A stretch of DNA of 64,000 bases from positions 1 through 64,000 of the forward strand of contig CAJHZI010000689.1 in the NCBI GenBank assembly GCA_905160935.1, written 5' to 3'. This DNA comes from Enchytraeus crypticus (taxonomy: Eukaryota; Annelida; Clitellata; Enchytraeida; Enchytraeidae). The translations under genes and the position numbers were made by a program. Each line of letters begins with the position of its first letter. Position 1 is the first letter of the stretch. The notes below the pieces were generated by a model. That model was not told where the DNA came from and made no database searches. It was given only the letters and a program-made list of their open reading frames with translations. Of this stretch, positions 45,896-56,400 are shown piece after piece.

Positions 45896-48800
45896 GATCA
45901 GTTTTGAGTGTAAAGTGTAGGTGCAGAAAGTCTGTTTAGAGTTGTTTAGTAATGAAACACTGACATTGGGTGTGTCGGATCCTCATCAACACATGTGCCG
46001 CCGCTGAAGAACCGTTTTGTGCTAACTCAGGAACGGGCCCTAGTTTATCATTCTCAGTCAGATCTTTTTTGCAATCAAGTGCACTACTTTTATAACACTA
46101 TGTAGAATAAAATTATTTAATGAGAATGAATTGGCATCTTCAAGGTTGTTTCTACCATCTTCTGGGGGGAGGGGGGCTGACATGAGATTTGAATCATTCG
46201 ACAACAGCCTGTGTTTGGTAAGAGTCATCTAACGCAATATATAGACAACGTTCTTGCATTGATTTCTGTGTTACGATAAGTTGGTTTCTCAATTTCTAGA
46301 TCTTTGTTCTTGTTTTTTGTGGCACGAAACGGAATTAAAATATCGCTCTATATAGGCTTATACTGTAATAGACATTTACTAAGAGATTCATCGATCTATT
46401 CTAAGATAGAATTAATGATCAATAGATTTTGTTTAGGAACTGTATAAACTTATTATTAGTTACTCTTTCTCCCACTGCTGAAATTTTCAAGAAGCCCTAA
46501 ACATTAGTTGAGTTAGAGCTTAAGCTCTAATCAAGCCTCATATTTCTTCAGCTGTTACTATTCGGCTTCATTGTACTTTGAGTTTCTGCCGGTAGATTTT
46601 CTCTCCACTAAGTTTCGCTGTAGACCAACAGTGGCGAATACATGGCTGTGCGCTCAGGTTTTCTGCACCGAATATCAGCAGTGCACTTATGTGTTTCATA
46701 GCAGTTCCGGATTTCGTATATAAATCAAAGCATTCTCGTGTTGGATTTCAGGAGTTGTGGGAATAGATCAACCGACTGAGGTTCTATGGATGTTCGTTAA
46801 GGGTGACTAGCGCAGATTAGTCGACAATTCAGTTTCAATGTGGACATTTTCAGAGAGTTGCTGTGTGGATGTAATCGAATTTTTGATAACTATTGATCTC
46901 AATGAATTCAAATGTCTTCTGAAGATTACGAAACGGGCATTAAATAATACTCGCGCCGACTGGCTGTATGACTGACCTGACAGCGAGTAGGATTTATATG
47001 AATCTTTATTACACGTCGATAAGTGGTAGCAAAGTACAAACAACAGAACACAAAACCAGAACTGTGTATCACAACAAACGCAAACCGATCAGAAGTTTTT
47101 CTGCAGTTGTTTAGATTTCAACTTTGACATTTGTTTGGCTTTTGATGTTTCTAGCATTTATTTATAAAGTTGCGTTATTCAAGTTGGTATAGCTTGAAAT
47201 TTTTCCCGTGTGTAGCCTCTATTGTGTCCGGTCTACTGAAGAATAGACCCACCGTAAAGTGCACCTGTCGTAAGAATCAACTAAACAATAACTGAATAAC
47301 GTAAACGGAAACCGAAACAGAAGCCATATTTTGCTCAAGCTGTGAGCTAAATTAAAGTGCGATAAGTCCTAGCCTTTTTGTGAAGGGATTTAACTTGTTA
47401 ATTAGTGGAATGTTCCTTATGAATCAGGACTGTAATTTTGTTATTTTAAATTACAATCTAGTTTCACAGTTACACTAGTATTTAATTTAATTATAGTTCG
47501 TTCCTACGACGTAAGTCTATAATCGATAGTCACGTAGTCAGAATTATATCGTGCAACAAAAGGCAACGATTACTAATAACCATGGAAATGAATGGAGGAA
47601 ATAACGAAAACTACAAAAACAGAAACTTAAGAAAGGAAATATTGTAAACACATGCGGTATGTCATGTGTGTAACTATAAGGAATAAAAATAATTTTAAAA
47701 AATTATAACGCCTCTGAGTCTTTTTGTGACAACAAACGCGCCCCCGCTTGCTTTTCCTGCAGTTGAATGAAACAAGATTTGCAGTAATATTTATCGAGAT
47801 GTTAAGTGTAGAGTCAAGTGTGCAGCAGATTGTTTGATGTACGGCATCGTAGCGGCGTGATGGTATTTACTTTGCTGTCTTATAATCTGCTAGTATTACC
47901 TTTGTTATCTTCCTAACGAGTATCGAATGGTTTGAATAGTCCTAGCTAAGCCTCTTTCATCTGGGTTGAGCTTTGTACTCCGCTGATTTGTTGTCGCATA
48001 TTTCTATATTAATGTTTTGCCCAGAACTTAAAGCTAGGTTTGTGATTATGTTGTTGTTGCTAGCTTAGGATTAGCAATCGTAATGCTGATTACCTAGTTC
48101 ATTTCTGAGTATCCAGATTTTACTTGATAGAGATTCTGTTTCGCTGCAACAGTGCAGTATCCCTCCTTTTACTTCCATATGCGATCTTACTAAAAAGCAA
48201 GTATAGCTAAGGTTAACGTCAGTTTCCTCACCATAAGAAACTGACGATAACTGACTCATAGGTAGGTATCACAGGTATTTCACTGTCTCTCACAGCTGGA
48301 TTTCAGATTATGTTAACCTGTAGTTAATGTAGGATTGAATCTTTGTAATACGGATTGCTAAATCTTTGCTAATAGTTTCAATTGTGATAGATTGGCAACG
48401 TGTTTCTAGTTCAAATTGTTCCGAAAGGTTGAAAGTAGTTAAATAGGCGTTTAAGTTAACCAACTCTTGCCATTTAGTTTAAATCTGATGCTTATTTGGA
48501 CCAAGCTGTAATTCATTTGGCAGTATTGTTATGTTAGGTTTGAAGTGATTGAATGCATGTTTTATTGCTTGTTTATTTATAAGTAGAATAAACTCTGTAT
48601 TTTAGTGGCGAGTGTAAGAAGTTATTGAGGGGTATGCTTGTGGTTTGAAGTAGAACTCTATATTACAGCATACTCATATAGGTTCTGAGAATTTAGAATT
48701 GAGCCTACCGACAACTGCACGTGTTCGTAAGATGCGACTGACGCAGATATAGCAGTGAAGAGGATTGTAGCCACGTGGTGATGATTTTTGTGGTTTAGAC

Positions 48801-49254
48801 CAACTGGTCGCTGATATTTAAGACTTCCTGAGTTCCGATTGTGGCATTATACCACCAAGCTAATTGACCTTCACTGTCCATTTAACTCTACTGTGGAATT
48901 TAGCATTTAACGGCGCTTTATAAATATACTTATTGATTGATGGAATTTATAATTATGTAAATATGTGTGTCACATGGCATGCATGGGTCTATTCTGATCT
49001 CTAAAATAATTCTGACATCTGAGAGAGGATAATTTACCGGGTTGTCTAACCACCATGGATAACATTCAAAATAATTATACTAGAACGATTTGTATTTTTT
49101 ATTTGTATTATTTTATTTTATTTATATTTATTTATTTATAATTTTATTTTATCTATGAGTTTAATTTGCTTCGCTCTTGATAAAACTTCGCTCTTGTTTT
49201 TCTCTTTCAACATTCTCTAGCAAGCTTAAGACTTACCTTTTCCCACCATAGACA
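45896..49254. other. AT-rich interval with S3/S4 and S1 debris, no gene seen
   Basis: Contains an S3/S4 head and S4 body at 47213-47430 (TTGTGTCCGGTCTACTGAAG, AAACAGAAGCCATATTTTGC, GTGAAGGGATTTAACTTG), repeat F7 at 47557-47610, and a truncated S1 at 48194-48240. The remainder is featureless. Confidence 0.6.
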
Positions 49255-49456
49255 TAATCAATCTTCCCTGACCATTGTTTGATCACCGGACTGGCTTTCG
49301 TTTAGGACCTTCCTTCTCCTCAGCACATTTCTTTTGCAGATTGGTCTGGGTGAATTGATCTGTAGTGATGTGTGCTGTTGGGGACGTCCCTGACATCATC
49401 CCTGGATGACGAAACGTACGTTAAACCTTTATTGTTCTTATTATTATTATATTTTT
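49255..49456 (+). mobile_element. LINE-T 3' tail
   Basis: GGACCTTCCTTCTCCTCAGC, TTGCAGATTGGTCTGGGTGA, TTGGGGACGTCCCTGACATC, ATCCCTGGATGACGAAACG, TACGTTAAACCTTTATTG and a TTA run. It runs directly into the next LINE fragment through that TTA run. Confidence 0.85.
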
Positions 49457-49740
49457 TTACCCCGGTGTAAAGAACCTGGGGTTTGATAAAAACTATTCAA
49501 GCAATACGTGCTGAATCGCCGCCCGGCTACTCGAGGTCATCAATCGGCTTAAAAGAATTATTGAAGCAGACTGCATTAAATCTTTGCGAAGTCATGGAAA
49601 GCCTTTGCCAAAGAAAAGAAGTCTCTCGCTTATCGCCGGTTTGCTCTGCAATAAGTCTGCCTATGCCATTAATAAAGTCAGCTCCTTCGGGATTCATGGT
49701 TTCAATGGCCACCGGAACAACTTCATATCCTAAGGACAGA
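49457..49740 (-). mobile_element. R4/Dong-like LINE C-terminal fragment between (TAA)n tracts
   Basis: Minus strand encodes MAIETMNPEGADFINGIGR, IAEQTGDKRETSFLWQRLS, SQRFNAVCF, the extreme C-terminus of the same protein type as the RT fragment at 1-1176. Its 3' end reads CCCCAGGTTCTTTACACCGG then a short A-run and TAATAATAA. The 5' truncation point touches (TTA)n at 49741. Confidence 0.82.

Positions 49741-49806
<66 letters not shown>
49741..49806. repeat. (TTA)n microsatellite
   Basis: About 65 bp of pure ATT repeat at the 5' end of the LINE fragment. Confidence 0.97.
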
Positions 49807-49808
<2 letters not shown>

Positions 49809-51113
49809 ACTCTAGTGATCTAGGAAAGTTTAATACCGGCATTAACCGATACAAAACAAAGCTTCTCAGAAGACTCAAAGGTTTAGTGGACATTATTTCA
49901 AATGGCATTAGAAAACTCCAACAGATAAAATTATGTGGGGAGATTGATGTCTTCCATGCCTCAGTCATGAACACGTTTGAGTTCTCTTGAAAGTTCACAC
50001 TTATTCGCTAGATCTGAGTGTGCGCATTGTATGTGGTGTTTACTTTAGTCTATAGGAAGAGCACTCGTAGGTTTTACCCATCCCGGCGCCTGCATTCACT
50101 CAATTGTACTGTGGCGCTGTAAATCACTCGCTGGCCCAGTTAGGTTCAATTAAAAGTGGAAATGAAGAGAATTTCGAGGAGCCCTGGACTAAATGAAATA
50201 TAGGTACTACTGTTGCAGTGCAGTAGGTTTAACGTTAGTTACATCTTCCGATGACTTCATCGTAGGTTTTCCCAGACAGTACAGGCGTCGTAAGTTTATC
50301 TTTCATTCAGAGTATTCATTGAAACTCGGCCGGAAAAACTGAAAAGATGTTGAAAAGAAGACATTTGGTTCTGTTTTTCTCGCACTAGTTTCGGTCCGTC
50401 AAAAATATTCTAGTGGCTGAGTCCTACACTTGAATGTTTGAATTCAAATTTTTTATATTATTATTAATCTTTTTATTGATACGTCTTTATAGTATTATTT
50501 TTATTTTTATTCATTTTTTAATATTATAAATTTGTTTCACTTAGTGTAGATTTATTTATCGAATGGAAAGGAAAAATTTCTATTCGTATTCCGACCCTAG
50601 TTAAACTGGGATTTAAGGTATGACGACGATGAAATCTATTTCATTTTTAACATTTTTAAAATTGTAAATTTCTATTGAATTATTGTTTTTGTAATTAAAT
50701 TTATCCTGTAATTAAAGAACTTATTCTATTGTTTCCAGTCCTTCTGACGTTAGGTTTTAGATCATTAGTTAAAATGTCGGCTATCATTTGTTACTACTTC
50801 GTTGAACTGTATTAACTGTATTAGGCTATTTTTAGACCTTCTGCGTGTCTTCTACATTAGTGATCACTTTCTATCTTTGTGTAACATTATATTCGCCTGT
50901 GTGATGTGATGTAATGCTAGAGTGTATTGATAACCTTTTTGGGTGCAACATTTGGTATTTAATTTAAATTAGGTCGAGCTAGTTGTACTTCGCACTCTGC
51001 CGTATTATATTACAGTTGCATTCAAGAATAAAGTTATTATTTCGACTAATATAACTATGTATAGGCCCCTACAGGTCTTCTCTCAGTCACGTGTGTGTAT
51101 GTATGTGTGTGTG

Positions 51114-51158
<45 letters not shown>

Positions 51159-51253
51159 AAAAGGAGACAGAAGGACAGAGAGAGAAGAAAGAGAGAGGGG
51201 GGGGGGGCGAATTTCATCGTTATCTCGATGGTTGGCTTATTATAATGGACGGA

Positions 51254-51333
<80 letters not shown>

Positions 51334-51750
51334 AAAATTTGCTGTCTTAATTTATTAATAACTTGATCATAATATTGCATTTATTGCATTTCATGAAAAC
51401 AATCGATGCAGATACGCATAGGTTTCAGTTTTCTTTTAAGCTAAAATCCTTTGATAAAAGTTAACTTGCTCTGTGCAGGCTAAGAACATAATTTATAACA
51501 CTCTGCAATGGTTTCGTACTTGCTTTTCATCAGCCATACAAATACTCTAAATATTCTATGTACCTAGCTCCCCAGAAGATATAAACACAAATACAGAAGC
51601 CCCGGACACAAAACGAATTTACGAGGACTTCACTGTGAATTAATTAATTAATTAATTAATGAAACAAATTAAGTATTTCATAAGACTTTGAACTACTAGA
51701 GAGTTACAAGTCCACTTTGCCTAGCTGTGAATGAAGTTTGCTTGATTACT
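49807..51750. other. Interval of microsatellites and unidentified sequence
   Basis: A 3' end of S3 lies at 50585-50630 (TATTCCGACCCTAGTTAAAC, TGGGATTTAAGG, GACGACGATGA). (GA)n occupies 51118-51195, a G run about 51197-51206, (TA)n 51259-51330, and (AATT)n 51639-51662. No gene seen. Confidence 0.7.
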
Positions 51751-51751
51751 G

Positions 51752-51890
51752 GCTGGAGCCAGTGGCGATGTCGGTAAGATATTCGACATCGGATCAGTAT
51801 GAACGGGGTTCAAATCATGGTCTCGCCCTTCACTGACATCGCTTCCGAGTGACGAAACTGACGTTAACATTAGCTTTACCAGCTTATACA
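51752..51890 (+). mobile_element. SINE family S1, well preserved
   Basis: CTGGAGCCAGTGGCGATGTC, GGTAAGATATTCGACATCGG, AACGGGGTTCAAATCATGGT, CACTGACATCGCTTCCGAG, TGACGAAACTGACGTTAACA, TTAGCTTTACCAGCTTA. A and B boxes intact. Confidence 0.93.
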
Positions 51891-52312
51891 ACACTGTCTT
51901 ACCATTGTATGATGAGTTGAGAACTGGGAGCCACTGAGCAAGTACCATGCAGAAGATATGAATCTATGAACCTGCATTTGCAGAATTGTATGCTATGGGC
52001 ATGCCATTATACAATACATTCACTGAGTGGATGGTTGTATTTAATGATCGCAATTGCAATTTATGAAGCATTTCCTAAATTCTCTGCAATTAATATAATT
52101 CTCGAATATTTTCAGCTAATATAGGAATGCATAGCTGTGCGAAAGTTTTGATGAAACATGTTGAATTGGATTTTTGAGTGCGTCACGAGATAGGCTGAGT
52201 AACAAGAATGAGTAATGATGTCCAGGTTTAGAACAGCGTCTATTTTTAGCTTTCATTCTACCGTTCTAGTCTAGATGCGGTCATAGATATATTGTGGTTG
52301 CTAAACAACGAT

Positions 52313-52680
52313 CTCCCCGTGTTGTGCTCGGGTGTGGTTGGACCACTGCAGAATAGGGCAACCGCAAACAATCTGCTGCGTATACGTAAGAGGCGACTAA
52401 GGCAGGAGCTGAGGATGGCAAGAGGGGACCCTCTTCACTATGAAATATTTTCCCCCAGGATTAAATGGTAATTAATCCGTCTGAGGAAGGCAACGGGAAA
52501 CCACCTCAGAAGCCATACTTTTGCCAAGCTATAGGCTACATAAGGTATGGATAATGCATAGACTTTGTGAAGGGATTAACTTGTTGATCTAAGGAGTTCC
52601 CTTGTGGACCGAGAAAGCAGACTTTGAGTATGAATATGTACCTTGAACCTGCCACTTAGCAGTGCACTGAAGACAGAGAG
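52313..52680 (+). mobile_element. SINE-like family S4, full length
   Basis: Head CCCCGTGTTGTGCTCGGG, TGGTTGGACCACTGCAGAAT, CGTAAGAGGCGACTAAGGCA. Body GGATTAAATGGTAATTAATC, GGGAAACCACCTCAGAAGCC, GTGAAGGGATTAACTTGTTG. End TATGTACCTTGAACCTGCCA, CTTAGCAGTGCACTGAAGAC. It is the best reference copy of S4 here. Confidence 0.92.
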
Positions 52681-53174
52681 AGAAACAACGATCATGCCTG
52701 CAGTTTAGTTGAGTTATAGAACCGGAATAATTATCTGGAGTCCGTCTGGTTAAATTTGGTCAGTTATGACACGTGTTGATAGCTTTTAGTCCCTTGTTGA
52801 TGGTTTTTGACACCTGTTGATTGTTGTTCTCCTGATGTTTGCACAAGTTCAGCGCTTTAATTACATCAAGATAAGTAAGAGCGCGCCTATCATTCAGTTT
52901 GTTTCAATGTATATTTTAAACTTTAAAAAATGTAATTTATATACGTTTACTTTCTTTTTTATATTGATTTATATTGTATTTGATTTCTATTGTATGTGTT
53001 TCTTACTGTCATGAATTTGGTGAAATAAAGATTATAATGTAACAAAGTCTTAAGTATAATCTCTGTGTGACTCTGCGATGGATCGAGATCAGTGAAGGAA
53101 GAGTGTTGGAGAAAACTCCTGTTCCTCAAAGTGACACTAATAGAGCTCAACGAATGTATATTTTGCTGTCTCAA

Positions 53175-53299
53175 AGCTAAAGTTAATGTCAGTTTCCTCA
53201 CTCGAAAGCGATGTCAGTGACGCGCGATCCCAGTATTTGAACCCCGCACCTACTAATCCGCGGTCGAATACCACTGGTTTCAGCCAGTGGCGATGGAAT
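53175..53299 (-). mobile_element. SINE family S1 just upstream of the kinase first coding exon
   Basis: Minus strand: CCATCGCCACTGGCTGAAAC complement end, GGTATTCGACCGCGGATTAG, TGCGGGGTTCAAATACTGGG, CACTGACATCGCTTTCGAGT, GAGGAAACTGACATTAACTT. It ends about 110 bp before the exon 1 acceptor. Confidence 0.9.
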
Positions 53300-53411
53300 A
53301 CAAGGAATACAATTTGTTATGAGTTACTCTAAAATGCACTAAATTCTGCCTTTAACTAAACTGACAAATTGAGAATCAGTAAGTTGGTTTATTTCTATTT
53401 GTCCACTGCAG

Positions 53412-56400
53412 ATGCCGCGGTTTAAGAGATCGACAGCCCTGGTTGTGAACGGATCTGTGAGTCCCATGGTGTCGGAGGCTCGCAGGAAGGTACTGCGCCG
53501 CTGCAGACCAGTCCTAGTCCGAGAGCTCGACACGGTCGCCATTCTGGACGTCATGACGGCCGCTGATCCGGATGGATTTCGACAAGATGAAAGGGACGTC
53601 ATCCTGGGAGCCGCTAAGGAAGCTAGGGCCGCCATCTTTCTGGATCGACTGGAAACTCGTGGCGAGAAAGCATTTTCCACTTTTGTGGACGCTCTATTGG
53701 AGAAGCAGAGGCACCTGTACAACTTACTGGAAGAGGAAGCGAGTAGGGTCGAGGAGAGCGCTGATAATGAGCGGCTGTCGATGAATGGAGAGGAAGTGAG
53801 GAGGCTGCTGGTGGAGAAGTGCCATCAGAGGAGGCTGAATGGATCGGTCAGTAGTGGAGGAGGGTTGGTGATTAGTGGTATAGGTGGTGGCGGTATAATG
53901 ACCGCCGGACCTAGCGTTGATATTCTGTCAGTCGATGCTGTCGTGGACTACGATGAGGATCGGTATATTGACTGCTACACTCTAACAACGAGAGGAAATC
54001 GTCAGCCGGAGCCTTGGATCAAGCATATAGCTGGCACTGGCGCTGGTGGGACGTCAGCCGGTAGTGCGTCTCTTAGGGATTCTAGTAGATCAAAGGCGGC
54101 AGAGAACTACGTCGCTACACTCACTGCAGACGTTATATACCGACGCGTTGAACTCTCGAATGTTCAGAAACTTCTTTCCGCTTCTTTTCTACCTCCCACC
54201 ACGTCTTCTCACGTCTATGTTGCCGATAGAGAATTTAAGTCATCGTCTACTTTATGTCGAAGTAGAGATCCTTCGTATTTGGCTTTGAATAAATCTGTTC
54301 GCAGGAAACCTTCTGCTCGCGGACTGGCGCCGCCTCCTGTACCTCCTAAACCGAGTAAACTTCCGGCTGTGCAGAGATCAGGAGCGGGAGGTGTTCTCCC
54401 CACGATGAAGCCGAGAAAGTCGCCCCCTGAGGAGCCCATCGCCCCTGTCCGTACCACCAGCGTCCTGGCCTCGTCGCTATCGGCGAGTGACAGTGAAAAA
54501 CCTCCTATTCCTGTGAGAAAACCCACTGGACCTCAACGTCCGTCGAATCTCGTGTCACATCAGCGAGGTGGCAGCGCTGATATCCTAGGCGTGAACAAGC
54601 TGACGAGTTCGTACGAGCAGGCCTCCTCTCTACCAGACACATTAGTGACCTCTGGTGTCGACGAGGAGATCTACAATTTCCTCAACGAGCACATCAGCGT
54701 GAACAGCGCCATGGAGTGGGCCTACGACATGGAGAGGTACCTGGAGGACGATGACGGGGTTGATTATGGTGATGGAGGGTATGAGCCGATAGGCAAGCCT
54801 ACTATAGGCAGCTCTGCCTCGTCGTCAGGCTGCAGCAGCAAGGACACGACGAGTATGAGTAACGTGGCGTCATCTGAGAGAGAGACGACAGGTGATAGCG
54901 CTACAGGCTCGCAGCATAGTGTCGCTCGGTATGCACATCTCTCTCTCTTAGCCTACTGGCAGGTCCATGGTATATAACGGCTCCACTCTTCCGCTTTGCT
55001 CTTCATTTCCACATATGAGTGGTTTTTGCACATATTACCGACAATTTTAAAAAGCTGGTAAAGCTAATGCTAACGTCAGTTTCCTCACTCGAAAGCTGTT
55101 TCAGTGACGGGCAAGCCCAGGATTTGAATTTTTTATTAATAAGGATTTTGAAAGGATTTTGATTAATATATGCACGTTAATATTTACCCTTATTTATATT
55201 AATATTTATCCTTGTTGTTAATTAATATGTGCACGTTGTTTGAATTATTTGTCATAACATTTTAATATTGTTATTAGAATTTTTATTGTGGATATATTAG
55301 GGAATTTGTGTGTTAGTTACATACATGTATATTAAAGTTTTCAGCCCCTTTCCAAATCCAGCATTTCAGCGTTAAATATTCTGTCTAATTAGGCTTTTTT
55401 AAACACAACTCATTTGATTTAGAATCGTTTCATCTGTTGCACTTTTAGAGGTTAATAATTATAAAACTATTGCTTGTTTAACGTTTTTCATTTCAATAAT
55501 TTGATTTGGGTAATTTTATAATTGACGCATTATTTTCGGATCATAATATATATGCATGTATACTTGTATATATACATGTACACATAATATGTACACAATA
55601 TGTATATGATATCAAATATCGCGATACGTAACGTAAATTCATGTACTGCTGATGCATTTGCTACAAGTTAATTATGTCAACTATTGTTAATTACATTAGT
55701 TAATTATGTCAACTATTGTTAATTACATTAGTTAATTATGTCAACTATTGTTAATTACATTAGTTAATTATGTCAACTATTGTTAATTACATTAGTTAAT
55801 TATGTCAACTATTGTTAATTACATTAGTTAATTATGTCAACTATTGTTAATTACATTAGTTAATTATGTCAACTATTGTTAATTACATTAGTTAATTATG
55901 TCAACTATTGTTAATTACATTAGTTAATTATGTCAACTATTGTTAATTACATTAGTTAATTATGTCAACTATTGTTAATTACATTAGTTAATTATGTCAA
56001 CTATTGTTAATTACATTGGTTAATTATGTCAACTATTGTTAATTACATTGGTTAATTATGTCAACTATTGTTAATTACATTAGTTAATTATGTCAACTAT
56101 TGTTAATTACATTAGTTAATTATGTCAACTATTTTAATTACATTAGTTAATTTTATTAACAATTGTTAATTACATTAGTTAATTATGTTAACAATTGTTA
56201 ATTCTGTTAGTTAATTATGTTAACTATTCTTAATTACATTAGTTACTTATGTTAACTATTGTTAATTACATTAGTTATTTAAGTTAACTACTGTTAATTA
56301 CATTAGTTAATTATGTCAACTGTTGTTAATTACATTAGTTAACTATGTTAGCTATTGTTAACTAAATTAGTTAATTAGGTTAACTACCATTATTTATAAT

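Noticed and set aside
53339-53722. Minus-strand open frame opposite kinase exon 1
   Set aside because: Shadow of the CARD-encoding exon, with no family features.
55660-56385. CRISPR-like array
   Set aside because: The 32-bp repeats are directly adjacent with no unique spacers, and the context is an animal intron.
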